From Candidatus Accumulibacter regalis (GTDB lineage: Bacteria; Pseudomonadota; Gammaproteobacteria; Burkholderiales; Rhodocyclaceae): a stretch of DNA of 64,000 bases. The notes beneath the pieces were generated by a model that saw nothing but the letters and a program-made list of their open reading frames with translations, was not told the DNA's origin and ran no database searches. The position numbers and the translations under genes were made by a program. The DNA lies in assembly GCA_000585075.1 (NCBI GenBank), contig JEMY01000034.1:564-64563 (forward strand), read 5' to 3'. This document shows, in pieces, positions 8,296-17,213 of this stretch (position 1 is the stretch's first letter; every line of letters begins with the position of its first letter).

Positions 8296-10186
8296 GTGTG
8301 GTCCACTCTCTTGATGCCTGCATGTCGATCAACTCCGCCGCGCTGGCCCAACACCATAGCCAGGAAGAATTATCGGCCTCACCACGCTGGTGTGCTTCCC
8401 ACATATCCATCAACTGCTGGCCATTGTGACCGGGAATCGCGGCCAGGCGTGTATCGGTGACACGTTCACTCACCCAATCCTTGAGGCTTGAATTGCGCAC
8501 CCATTCGTCCTGCGGAGCGGCGAAGCCAACCTTGTCGGCTCGCCAGCGCACTTCACGCGGCAGCATGTCGCGCAGGGCTCTGCGCAGGATGTTCTTGCCC
8601 CATGCGTTGTGCAGGTAGGCCCAGTCGGGCAAATGCGTTGCGAAGTCGACCAGTGCGTAATCGAGAAAGGGGTATCGGCATTCGATGCCGTGCGCCATCG
8701 AATTGCGGTCGCCGCTATACAGGTTGGACGGCAAGGAGGTACGCATCAGGTTGAGCGCGAGTTCGAAGCGCAGCACCCCAACGTCGCCGGGCGCGGGCAG
8801 GCCGTCGCCCCCGTAGTTGCGCTCCCAGTCCGCTACATACGAATGCATGTGGACACTGAACTCCTCGGCCGGCAGGCTGTCCCGCAGTACGAAACGCCGC
8901 TCAGGATTGGCGTAGCGGCTGGCGGCGTGGCGCAAGCGCCGGTCGCGCTGGTAGCCGACGAACTGTGCGTACCAATGGCCGAGTTTGCCCTGGTGGGCCA
9001 GTTCGACCTGCCACGCCTGCAGGTGGCATTGGTAGCCGGCCAGCACCTCGTCAGCGCCCTGACCATCGATGATGACCTTATAGCCCCTGGCGCGCGCGTC
9101 GCGCATCAACGCCCATTCAAGATACATCGAGGGCCCAGGAATGATGGTCTCGTGGTGCCAGTGCAGGCGACGCACGTCGCGTGTCAGCTGCTCAGGGGTC
9201 GGATTCACGCTGTGGCCGACCAGCCCGGTCTTGTGCAGCATCAAGTCTATATAGCTACCTTCGTCGATAGTCAGGTCGTTGGGGAAGCGTACGGACATGG
9301 CTGCCTCGATGCGACTACCGGCTTCCTTCTGGTTGGCCAGCAGCGCCACCAGCGAGGACGAGTCGAGGCCGCCCGACAGGCAGGCCGTAACCGGCACGTC
9401 ACTTCGCATACGCTGCGCTACCGAGCGCTCGAGCAGGCTGCGGAATTCAGTTATCTGTTCGCGCTTAGACAGGCGGCCGAGGGAACGATCGTAGGCCGGC
9501 GTCCAGTGGCGCTTGTCGAACACGATGCTGCCGTCGGCGTCCACCAACATGCAGTGGCCGGCGCGTACCTGGCGCACCCCCTTGAACAGGGTCTCCTCGG
9601 TGCTGAAGATCAACCTGCCGAACAGCACCTTGCTGAACATATCAAGGTTGTAAGAGGAGTCGGCCTCGGGGTGCGCCAGCAACGCCTTGATTTCCGAGGC
9701 GAAAGCCAGCTGACCTCCAGGCAGGCGACACATGAAAAGTGGCTTCTCGCCAAAGCGGTCACGCGCGACGAGAGCCCGGCCTCGATCCTGGTCCCACAAC
9801 ACGAAGGCGAACATGCCGTTGAGGCGTTCTATCATCGACTCGCCCCACTGTTCGTAGGCCTGCAGCAATACTTCGGAGTCGCCGCGCGTGCGGAACTGGC
9901 GGCCTACGGCTTCCAGCTCCGCGCGCAGTTCGATGAAATTGTAGATCTCGCCATTGAAGACCAGCATTTTGCGGCCATCGTTTGAGCGCATCGGTTGGTC
10001 CGCGACATGTCGCGTGTCCAGAATCGCCAGGCGCCGGAAGCCCATGGAGATACTGCCGCGTTCGTGTGTACCGGTCCAACTGTCAGCGCCATCCGGACCG
10101 CGATGAGCGAGCCGATCGCGCATACGGTTCAGTACTGTCAGTGGCAGAGGGTCGCCCGGACCCAGACTAGCGACAAATCCACACAT
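8285..10186 (-). CDS. asnB: Asparagine synthetase-like glutamine-hydrolysing amidotransferase
   Basis: A 633-residue two-domain enzyme. The start at 10186 places Cys2 (MCGFVA) as the N-terminal nucleophile of the glutaminase domain, as the mechanism requires; longer readings would bury it. The C-terminal synthetase domain has the pyrophosphatase loop CLSGGLDSSS. Members of this family make asparagine, but copies in O-antigen and capsule loci often amidate a sugar carboxylate or another acid. With a uronic-acid pathway in the same locus, amidation of a uronic acid is plausible but not shown. It lies 8 bases downstream of the second Wzt-like gene. Confidence 0.9.
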   Translation of the reverse strand: MCGFVASLGPGDPLPLTVLNRMRDRLAHRGPDGADSWTGTHERGSISMGFRRLAILDTRHVADQPMRSNDGRKMLVFNGEIYNFIELRAELEAVGRQFRTRGDSEVLLQAYEQWGESMIERLNGMFAFVLWDQDRGRALVARDRFGEKPLFMCRLPGGQLAFASEIKALLAHPEADSSYNLDMFSKVLFGRLIFSTEETLFKGVRQVRAGHCMLVDADGSIVFDKRHWTPAYDRSLGRLSKREQITEFRSLLERSVAQRMRSDVPVTACLSGGLDSSSLVALLANQKEAGSRIEAAMSVRFPNDLTIDEGSYIDLMLHKTGLVGHSVNPTPEQLTRDVRRLHWHHETIIPGPSMYLEWALMRDARARGYKVIIDGQGADEVLAGYQCHLQAWQVELAHQGKLGHWYAQFVGYQRDRRLRHAASRYANPERRFVLRDSLPAEEFSVHMHSYVADWERNYGGDGLPAPGDVGVLRFELALNLMRTSLPSNLYSGDRNSMAHGIECRYPFLDYALVDFATHLPDWAYLHNAWGKNILRRALRDMLPREVRWRADKVGFAAPQDEWVRNSSLKDWVSERVTDTRLAAIPGHNGQQLMDMWEAHQRGEADNSSWLWCWASAAELIDMQASREWTTHDE

Positions 10187-10194
10187 ATACGTTC

Positions 10195-11532
10195 TTACAC
10201 CCAGGCCGTCAGTTTGCTTTGCAGAGGGGTGCGCGCTGCCCCGGAAGTCCATTCGCCATCCATGTGCACCATCGGCGGCTCGCTCCAGTTGGTCGGCGCC
10301 ATCTGCAGATTGAGCAGGTCGGCGCCGAGCGTATGCACAGCGCCGTCGGGATAGTCGGGCTCGCGCAGCGCAGCCATCAGGACGTAGGTGCCTACGCCGA
10401 TGCCAAGACGCGGTTGGTGCAGGCGCAGGTGATGCTTGCCTGCCGGCAGCGCCGCTCCACCGTCGAGTTCGAACAACAACGAACCCTCGCTGCTGAAACC
10501 GAGCACCACCGGCTTCAGTGGCCGTGCGAGGCACAACGTCAGGCGCAGTTCAAGCGCATCTCCGCTTTCCATAACCTTGAGACGCCGCTCCTGGTCGCCA
10601 AATTCGAACTGGATGATTGCATGGCCATGAAGATCGGTCGGCTCAATCAGGGCGTGGGCACGTTCAAGGAAAATCTCTTTCGTGCTCCGTGTTGCGGCCG
10701 CAGCCCCAGTCTCCAGTGATTGAACCGTTGGCGGTGTATCGAGTTTCGCCGCAAGTGCCAGCATGTAATCGCGATAGTGGTCGAGCACCTGTTCGGTCGG
10801 GCCATCCTCGCGCAGGTGGCCGCCGTCCAGCCATAGCGTCCGTTCGCAGTATTCGCGGATCTGGTCGAGGGCGTGCGATACCAGCAGCAAGGTCGTACCG
10901 CTGACCAGCTTGCGCATGCGTTCGGCGCACTTGTGCACGAAATAGCCGTCGCCGGCACTGAGCACCTCGTCAATCGCCAGCACGCTCGGACGAATCGCTG
11001 TCGCCGTGGCAAACTCGAGCCGTGCGCGCATGCCCAACGAGTAGGTCTTGATTGGATGGCGAAGGAACTCGCCGAGTTCGACGAAGTCGATGATGTCGGC
11101 TTCAGCTTGGGCAAGCGCATCGTCCGGCAGGTCGTTATAGACAAGGGCGTTGTGGATATTATCAAGACCGTTCAGCTCATCGCTAAAGCCGAAACCGGTC
11201 TGCATCAGCGCCTGAACCGTGCCGTCGATCTTGATCGTGCCTTCGCTTGGCCGGGTGGTACCGCAGATGATGCGCAGCAAGGTGGTCTTGCCCGAACCGT
11301 TGTGGCCAACCACACCGACGCGCTCGCCATGAGCGATTGTCAGGTTGATGGCATCGAGCGCCACCTTCTGGCGCACGCCCTTGGCGCCCATGCCGAGGTA
11401 ATTTCTGACCTCCTGAACGGAATTGTCGTAGAGCTCGTAGCGCTTGGTAACATGATTGAGGCTGATAACCGGACGCGCTGCCGATGCACTGACGGGCCGA
11501 GTAGGAGGTTGCCTGCCATGAAGATGCATCAT
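10195..11532 (-). CDS. ABC transporter ATP-binding protein, Wzt-like (second copy)
   Basis: A 445-residue ATPase of the polysaccharide-export type. Walker A is GHNGSGKTT, the signature is YSLGMRAR, and Walker B is VLAIDEVLSAGD. The ~180-residue C-terminal extension resembles the Wzt carbohydrate-binding domain that recognises the glycan terminus. The start at 11532 overlaps the stop of the upstream amidotransferase (ATGA). No permease gene accompanies it; the only permease in the window is at 21440-22222, next to the first Wzt. The two ATPases may form a heterodimer or recognise different end groups. Confidence 0.88.
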   Translation of the reverse strand: MMHLHGRQPPTRPVSASAARPVISLNHVTKRYELYDNSVQEVRNYLGMGAKGVRQKVALDAINLTIAHGERVGVVGHNGSGKTTLLRIICGTTRPSEGTIKIDGTVQALMQTGFGFSDELNGLDNIHNALVYNDLPDDALAQAEADIIDFVELGEFLRHPIKTYSLGMRARLEFATATAIRPSVLAIDEVLSAGDGYFVHKCAERMRKLVSGTTLLLVSHALDQIREYCERTLWLDGGHLREDGPTEQVLDHYRDYMLALAAKLDTPPTVQSLETGAAAATRSTKEIFLERAHALIEPTDLHGHAIIQFEFGDQERRLKVMESGDALELRLTLCLARPLKPVVLGFSSEGSLLFELDGGAALPAGKHHLRLHQPRLGIGVGTYVLMAALREPDYPDGAVHTLGADLLNLQMAPTNWSEPPMVHMDGEWTSGAARTPLQSKLTAWV

Positions 11533-12149
11533 GCGAGCACCTCGCGCATCCAGCGGCCAATCCATTCGGCCGCTGCTGGCTCACCAAGTGCGCTGCGTTC
11601 GGGATGCCACATCACAGCCAGCCAAGGCAGACGCGTGTGATGCGCCGCCTCGACGGTACCGTCGGCATGCAGGTAGAGCGCCTGAAGTTCAGCGGTCAGG
11701 GCATCGCGGCGGATACCCCAGTTGTGATAACTGTTGACGTTCAAGGAGGGCAGATTCTGTCCGGGCGCGCCTTCTACGGTGTGGTAGCAGGCCACATGGC
11801 CCGAGATGGGCACAAGCGTACCGCCGAGATGGTGTTGCAGCATCTGCATGCCGCGGCAAACCGCCAGCAGAGGCAAGCCGTTGTTCGCGGCGTGATCTAT
11901 CAATTGCGCCTCGGTCTGGTCGCGCTCGGGCGCCGTACCGAGATCGTTGCCGCCGCTCAGCACGATACACTGCGGCTGCCATTGCGCGAGCACCGCCGCC
12001 GTGGCCGCCGGGCGGTTTGTCATGGGCAGCAGTTCCACCGATCGACCAACGAGGCGTTCGAGGGTCGTTCCCCAAGCCTGGTCTAGCGCGTCGCGACGCT
12101 CGTTGCGCCCGTCCAGGATGTCGACGCGTTGGCTGATCACGGCACGCAT
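11529..12149 (-). CDS. Class I glutamine amidotransferase, Cj1417-like gamma-glutamyl hydrolase
   Basis: A 206-residue class I amidotransferase of the gamma-glutamyl-GABA hydrolase (PuuD) type. Cys98 (AVCRGMQ), His182 and Glu184 (WHPERS) form the triad. The ATG at 12149 has AGGAGA 8 bases upstream and overlaps the preceding gene by 13 bases. In the Campylobacter phosphoramidate pathway, Cj1417 of this family removes glutamate from gamma-glutamyl-CDP-amidate to leave CDP-phosphoramidate. Here the gene directly follows a Cj1418-like kinase gene and is close to a Cj1416-like one, so that role is the best guess. A generic gamma-glutamyl hydrolase is the alternative. Confidence 0.8.
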   Translation of the reverse strand: MRAVISQRVDILDGRNERRDALDQAWGTTLERLVGRSVELLPMTNRPAATAAVLAQWQPQCIVLSGGNDLGTAPERDQTEAQLIDHAANNGLPLLAVCRGMQMLQHHLGGTLVPISGHVACYHTVEGAPGQNLPSLNVNSYHNWGIRRDALTAELQALYLHADGTVEAAHHTRLPWLAVMWHPERSALGEPAAAEWIGRWMREVLA

Positions 12150-15100
12150 TTCCAGTTCTCCTGGCGCCAAAGGCGCTGTTGGCCGTCAAGTTCGATGATC
12201 GCACCGTCGCGCAATTGCGTGAATGCCTGTTCCCCGATACCAATCACAGCGGGTATCGCGAATTCCGAGGCGCGGATCGCCATGTGCGAATTCGGCCCGC
12301 CAAAGGCCGTCACCAAGCCGCGAATGTCGAGCGCGAACAGGAAGTCGAAGCCGGGATCGGCATTGCTGATGGCGACAACACAGCCCGCCACAGCCTCCCG
12401 GCTGACCGCCGCGCCCGGAGCTATGACGCGCAGTGGCGCGCGCGCGCGGCGCTGGGTGATGAAGTTCGGTTCGCTTTGCGGTACGGCGAAGGCGTACACT
12501 TCGTCTGCATGTGCCAGTACTGGTGGCAGTAGGATGCGGCCGGTGAGGGCATGCCCACGATGGCGTCGCTCCGTGCGCTCGGCCAGTTCGGCGCGCGCGC
12601 CTTCCTCACCCCAAGCGAGCACCGATTGCGTCAGCCAGAAGTCGAGCGGCATACAGGTAAGGCGGTCGGCGGAAATACCGGCAGCGCGGCCCTGCGCAGC
12701 GAAATTGTCGAGTGCCACCGAGAGCAGGCGCGTGAAGACAAACTTGGAGTATTCGCGCCCTTCCACGGCGACACGCACAAAACGCAGCAAGCCTTCCGCG
12801 TCGACGCCCAGTTTGAGAACGGCAAGTGCCGAGTCGAGGGCGGTGCGTTCGTAGCCGGTCCACTCGAAGAGAGTGGCGGCCCGGGGATGCGCCGTGGCGA
12901 TGATCGGGTCGAGGTAAGCCTCGGGCCGGTCGCGGTAGGCAGGGGTGTTGATGTCGTACGTGCCCGGGCGCAGGTGACCGAAGCGGCCGATGAAGCTGGT
13001 ACGTGTCATACGGCCTTCGCGCACCGCTGCCGCGGCATCGGTCAGCATTAGGCCGAGGCCGGGCAGGCTCTCCATCAGCGCGGCGCGGCGCTCTTCGGTC
13101 AACAGCCCGGCGCGCACCGCCGAACGCAGCAGCGCGGCGGCGACAAAGCCGGCACGCGCCAAGTGCGCGAAGACGAGCGTTCCTTCTCGCGAGCAGACCA
13201 CCAGGGTGCGGCGCAGCCAGTCCGGGAAGGGCAAGGTAACGCGTTCGAGATCGACGCAGCGCGCCTCGAGCGCGCGCGCTGCGATCAGTTGATCCTCGGC
13301 TTGGGCAAGAATGCCGCGGGTGATGCAGCGTAAGCCGTCCTGTAGTTGGATCATTTCGGAGACGTCGGTTATGCCGTTTTGAGTGTAATGCGCATGCCAG
13401 TCGGCAAAGCCAAAATCAAAGCAGGTCGGCAGCAGCTCGAACTCGATCTTGTCGTGCAGTGCGCGGTCGGACCGCAACCGGTCGATGGCATGATCGACGA
13501 GGCGTGCCGCGAGCGCCTCCGGCAGCCCGGCCGGCAGGAAGGAATTCAAGCTGGCGCGCACGTCGACAAAGGGCTGCCCGCAGAAGCTTCGCATCAACGG
13601 CCAGCCGCGCAGATCGCGGTAGCCGGCCTGATACCGCTGCTCGGCCCAGACTCCGTCGGTGACCAGGTAGCGGTAAAGATCGAGCGCCAAGGGGCCGGGC
13701 GTAACGCCGACGATTTCTGCCGGATTCCAGTCGGCCATGACACTCCACACAGTCTCCCGTCCAACCTGGCCAGCCGGGGGCGGAGCCAGATCGTTCAGCA
13801 CTCTGGTCAGGCCGCGCAGACAGTCAGCCACTTCGGCGTCGCGGTCTCGGTCCTGATGGGCATCGCTGACAAACAGCGGCCGTACCTGCAGGGTGACAAG
13901 CTGGTCGTTGGCGTCGAGGGCAAACTCGATGTCAAGTGCGTCGTGGCAGACCCGTTGCTCAATCTCGTCGACCGCCTCGATTAGCCGGCGGCCGAGCGCG
14001 GGTAGGCGCGCCAGCGCTTGGGCATCGGCGAATCGCGACACCACCAGTTTGACGCCGCCGCGGCTGGCACCAGCGGTGATCTCCGTTGTATCGCTCCCGT
14101 GGCTATAGTGGATCACGCGCCACGGCGCGCCGGTCTCAAGGGTTCGCGTGAAGATCACACCGCTCGCCTTGACACCGTCGAGCTGCGGCTGCACCAAAAC
14201 CTCATCGGACTCGTCATGGCCATCATAAGAGGCAAACACCCGATCGATGGCCGGGCCGAGCGTCGCCACGGCGGGACCAACGTCGAGTTCGGAGTGATAG
14301 CGCCCTGCGTTGGCGCGTTGAAAACCATCCTCGTCCGTGGCGCTGGAACGCACGATCAGAGCGCGCTGCTGCGGAAGCTCCCGCGTCAGCCGTTCCAGCA
14401 CCTCACCGCGTTCGGTCTGCCATTGCTGGCGCGTGAAATAGGCCAGCGGCAGGATGCGCGAGCGCTCCAGTCGATGTTGCAGCCGCGCCAGCGTAGCCGC
14501 CTTGCTGCCCAACACGAAATGCGCTACCGAGCGGCCGTGTTCGGCATGGGCCCAAAGGTCTTGCGCGGCAACTCCTCGCAGCGGGACAGCCCCCTCAGCA
14601 AGCAGACGCGACAGGTGGGCGCAACGCAAAGCGGCGGCACCTTGCAGCACAGCTTTGCGGAAGGCCGGCACAAAGGACGCAGGCACACGTGCCAGGCCGA
14701 CAAATTCGTAGTCGCACCCGTCCAGGGTCAGTGTCTCCGTTGGGTGGCCAGCGAGTGCGGGGTCGCGGCGCAGATCGTCGACAGCGACCGCGCAGGCGTC
14801 TGCGTTGCTGTCGAACAGGGCGCGCACCAGGGCCGGGCGCAGCAGGATGTCCGCATAGGCGATGTACAGGTCGCGCCGTCCTTCAGCCAGATCGTCGAGC
14901 GATTCGAGCGCCAACGCCAGCGAAGCGACCGGGCCAGTTTCCTGCCAGTCGGCGTTGAAGTGATAGGTAAGGCGCGGGAACTGCTGCATCACCGCGTGGA
15001 TGTCATAGCCTCCGACAAAGCAGACCTCGGGTGCGAGCGCCGAAAAGGCATCGAGCTGCCAGTCGAGCACACGGCCGCGCAGCGTCACCTTCTGTAGGCC

Positions 15101-15160
15101 GAACGGCCGACCCTCCTCGCGTGGAGCTCCGGCACCGAGGATGATCAGTTGTGGCTTCAC
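12137..15160 (-). CDS. Nucleotidyltransferase-glutamine kinase fusion (Cj1418-like, PEP-synthase fold)
   Basis: A 1007-residue fusion. Residues ~1-230 are a nucleotidyltransferase-like domain: LGAGAPREEGRPFGLQKV stands in for the usual G-x-G-x-R...PK loop, with YADILL as the metal-binding strand. Residues from ~240 form an ATP-grasp domain of the PEP-synthase/PPDK type (LIVRSSATDEDG near 270). The C-terminus is a swivelling phosphohistidine domain with His959 in GGPNSHMAIRA. The PEP/pyruvate-binding TIM barrel of true PEP synthase is not seen. This matches the L-glutamine kinase of phosphoramidate synthesis rather than central metabolism. The GTG start at 15160 overlaps the upstream stop (GTGA) and has AAGGA upstream. 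The exact substrate is inference. Confidence 0.75.
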   Translation of the reverse strand: MKPQLIILGAGAPREEGRPFGLQKVTLRGRVLDWQLDAFSALAPEVCFVGGYDIHAVMQQFPRLTYHFNADWQETGPVASLALALESLDDLAEGRRDLYIAYADILLRPALVRALFDSNADACAVAVDDLRRDPALAGHPTETLTLDGCDYEFVGLARVPASFVPAFRKAVLQGAAALRCAHLSRLLAEGAVPLRGVAAQDLWAHAEHGRSVAHFVLGSKAATLARLQHRLERSRILPLAYFTRQQWQTERGEVLERLTRELPQQRALIVRSSATDEDGFQRANAGRYHSELDVGPAVATLGPAIDRVFASYDGHDESDEVLVQPQLDGVKASGVIFTRTLETGAPWRVIHYSHGSDTTEITAGASRGGVKLVVSRFADAQALARLPALGRRLIEAVDEIEQRVCHDALDIEFALDANDQLVTLQVRPLFVSDAHQDRDRDAEVADCLRGLTRVLNDLAPPPAGQVGRETVWSVMADWNPAEIVGVTPGPLALDLYRYLVTDGVWAEQRYQAGYRDLRGWPLMRSFCGQPFVDVRASLNSFLPAGLPEALAARLVDHAIDRLRSDRALHDKIEFELLPTCFDFGFADWHAHYTQNGITDVSEMIQLQDGLRCITRGILAQAEDQLIAARALEARCVDLERVTLPFPDWLRRTLVVCSREGTLVFAHLARAGFVAAALLRSAVRAGLLTEERRAALMESLPGLGLMLTDAAAAVREGRMTRTSFIGRFGHLRPGTYDINTPAYRDRPEAYLDPIIATAHPRAATLFEWTGYERTALDSALAVLKLGVDAEGLLRFVRVAVEGREYSKFVFTRLLSVALDNFAAQGRAAGISADRLTCMPLDFWLTQSVLAWGEEGARAELAERTERRHRGHALTGRILLPPVLAHADEVYAFAVPQSEPNFITQRRARAPLRVIAPGAAVSREAVAGCVVAISNADPGFDFLFALDIRGLVTAFGGPNSHMAIRASEFAIPAVIGIGEQAFTQLRDGAIIELDGQQRLWRQENWKCVP

Positions 15161-16023
15161 AGGAAGGCGTCCTTCATGACACGTGTGCGCAGGCGCGGAT
15201 GCATCCATAGGTAGGCTGGACGTCGAGCCGGCGGTTGGGTGACGAAAGGCAAGCTGCGCAGGTCCGTGCCCGGATGCTGCTGTAGCACCTCAACCAGCAG
15301 GCGTGCCCGGAAGTGCGGATCGACCGCGAACAGTAGGGCGCGATACAACTCCGGCTCGCGACCGGCGGGGAGTAACTCGGCCATCGTCGGCAGGTGCGGG
15401 AGATCGGTTTCGTGCTGGCCGATCAACGGGCCTTCGTCGATACCAGGACTCATGTAAAAGCAGCTCACGCCGATGCGACGGCGCACCTGTGCCGACCAAA
15501 GCAGGCAGTCCGAACCGCGAATATCGGGCACGATACCCGGATGGATGTGCAACACTCGCACCCCCGGCTTGTCGAGAAGGCTGGCAGGCACGATGCCGCC
15601 GTTGGTGTACAAAAAAGCCGTGTCTGTCATGTTCAGCAAGCGCCGCTGCAGAACCGGATCGTGAAAATCGGAAGCGCTGAACTGCTCGACCTTGCTTGCA
15701 AGTTCCTGCGACTGCCAGTGCCCGAAATGATCAATCGGATCGAACCCGGCCTCCCGTTGCAACTGCAGGCACAGGGCGCGGTAATCCGCATCTGTGGCCT
15801 GTGCATGCGGCGCCCTGCTGCGCCGCCAGAGTTCAGCCAGGCGCTCGCCGATCAGGGCGCGCAGCCGCAACAAAGTGGGCGTCGGCCTGACGAAATCCAC
15901 CAGCCAGAGGCGGCGTGGCCGGAGGCCGGCGGCGCGCAAGTATGTCAAATACGTACGCGTCGTGCTGCAGGCACGATCGCCGATTACCGTCAGATTGATT
16001 TCGGTCACGGCCATCGACATCAT
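15157..16023 (-). CDS. Formyltransferase-family protein
   Basis: A 288-residue protein with the formyltransferase core: a segment VLHIHPGIVPDIRGSDC holding the catalytic-type His and Gly-Ser-Asp region, then a GIDEGPLI block. It resembles methionyl-tRNA or sugar N-formyltransferases that use 10-formyl-tetrahydrofolate. The start at 16023 has GAGGGA upstream and overlaps the cytidylyltransferase stop (ATGA). The usual invariant Asn before the His is not obvious to me. Since it is embedded in a polysaccharide operon, formylation of an amino sugar or of a pathway intermediate is likely. True Fmt is unlikely by context. Confidence 0.7.
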   Translation of the reverse strand: MMSMAVTEINLTVIGDRACSTTRTYLTYLRAAGLRPRRLWLVDFVRPTPTLLRLRALIGERLAELWRRSRAPHAQATDADYRALCLQLQREAGFDPIDHFGHWQSQELASKVEQFSASDFHDPVLQRRLLNMTDTAFLYTNGGIVPASLLDKPGVRVLHIHPGIVPDIRGSDCLLWSAQVRRRIGVSCFYMSPGIDEGPLIGQHETDLPHLPTMAELLPAGREPELYRALLFAVDPHFRARLLVEVLQQHPGTDLRSLPFVTQPPARRPAYLWMHPRLRTRVMKDAFL

Positions 16024-17210
16024 TCCCATTCCCTCAGGCGTGTCGCGCATGCGTGGTCCAGTGCCAGCGACAGAGCCGGCCGCGGGGTGTGCAGACCACC
16101 GTCCAGAGCCTTCAACACGGTGTTGAGGTGGCGTGCGTCGCCGTCGAGGTCATAGCCGATCAAATAGGCCGCAAGCAGTGCACTGGCTTGTGCGGGCGTG
16201 GCGTTCTCGCTACTTGCCGCTGGTTTCATGTCCGAAAGCGTGTAGCTGCGTTTGAGAGTGCCGGTAATCTCGATCTTGCGCGCCAGGCGATCCAGGAGTT
16301 GCTGGTCTGCCGGCGCAAGCGTGGTCCACGCACGCGCCCGGCTCGCCAGTTCCGCGACATCGCATTCGCCTGCGTTGGCTCGCGCATCGGCGGGAACCAG
16401 CTCCCCAATCAACGCGCTCGGATCGGGCGCCGGCGCAAGATGGCAAATCGCGTCGAGCGTACCCTGCCTTGCCATGGCGTGATAGCGGCGCAGGTCGTCC
16501 AGGGTGTCGACCTCGAGCCACCCGTTGTCGATCAGCGCCGGCCGCACGTTCCAGCCGGCATCGATCAGCTGCTGAATGAAGCTGGTCATGTACATCTTCG
16601 CAAACGGCTGACCGTCGTATTGCGCATTGCGATCCAGCCCATCGTAGAATGCCAGCAGGCGCGCATGCTGCAAAGCAGGGAAGCACACCAAGCCGATGTA
16701 CTGCGCTTGCACCTCGTCGAGGCTGCGCGGACGCTTGCCGATTTCAGCAAGCGCGCCGTCGTCGCGTAGCCGGAAGGTCTCGACGTCCGAGGCGTAATCT
16801 TCCATACGGGCGCTCCACAGCGTGCGCCACTGCCGGTCGGCAGCGACGATCACGTCACCCGTGCCCTGCAACACGGCCAGCAGCACACGCGGCTCGAAAA
16901 CGATGTCGCCGTAGCACATCAGCAGGTCGTCGCGGCCATCGAACAGTGCGCGCGCGCACATCAGCGATTCGACCATATTGGTCGTGTCATAAGCTGGATT
17001 GGCGATCACGGGGCAGCCGAGTGGCGCGAGGCATTCCATGTGATAGCCGCCGACCAGATTGATGTCGGACGCGCCGCCGGCGCGCAGCACCTCGATCTGG
17101 CGCGCCAGCAGCGGCATGCCGGCCAGCGCCACCATGCCCTTGGGGCGGTCACCTGTCAGGGGCATCAGGCGGCTTCCGAAACCGGCTGCGAGGATGACGG
17201 CACGGGCCAT
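16020..17210 (-). CDS. Cytidylyltransferase of the LicC/Cj1416 type with an extra C-terminal domain
   Basis: A 396-residue protein. Residues 1-~240 are a nucleotidyltransferase: LAAGFGSRLMPLTGDRPKGM at the start, TTNMVESLMCA, then YGDIVF for metal binding and LWSARMEDYASDVETF. These blocks recur in phosphocholine cytidylyltransferase LicC and in CTP:phosphoglutamine cytidylyltransferase Cj1416. The last ~150 residues are an unrecognised helical domain. With a glutamine-kinase-like and a Cj1417-like gene downstream, CTP:phosphoglutamine cytidylyltransferase is the favoured role. Phosphocholine or glycerol-phosphate activation is the alternative, and the TagF-like gene next door keeps that open. 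Confidence 0.78.
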   Translation of the reverse strand: MARAVILAAGFGSRLMPLTGDRPKGMVALAGMPLLARQIEVLRAGGASDINLVGGYHMECLAPLGCPVIANPAYDTTNMVESLMCARALFDGRDDLLMCYGDIVFEPRVLLAVLQGTGDVIVAADRQWRTLWSARMEDYASDVETFRLRDDGALAEIGKRPRSLDEVQAQYIGLVCFPALQHARLLAFYDGLDRNAQYDGQPFAKMYMTSFIQQLIDAGWNVRPALIDNGWLEVDTLDDLRRYHAMARQGTLDAICHLAPAPDPSALIGELVPADARANAGECDVAELASRARAWTTLAPADQQLLDRLARKIEITGTLKRSYTLSDMKPAASSENATPAQASALLAAYLIGYDLDGDARHLNTVLKALDGGLHTPRPALSLALDHACATRLREWE

Positions 17211-17213
17211 GTG

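Noticed and set aside
8609-9985. Long plus-strand frame of 458 codons opposite asnB
   Set aside because: It mirrors the coding strand of a clear AsnB protein, has no motifs, and reflects GC-rich codon bias.
12137-15160. Phosphoenolpyruvate synthase of central metabolism
   Set aside because: The PEP/pyruvate-binding barrel is not seen, a nucleotidyltransferase domain is fused, and the gene is coupled to glycan genes.
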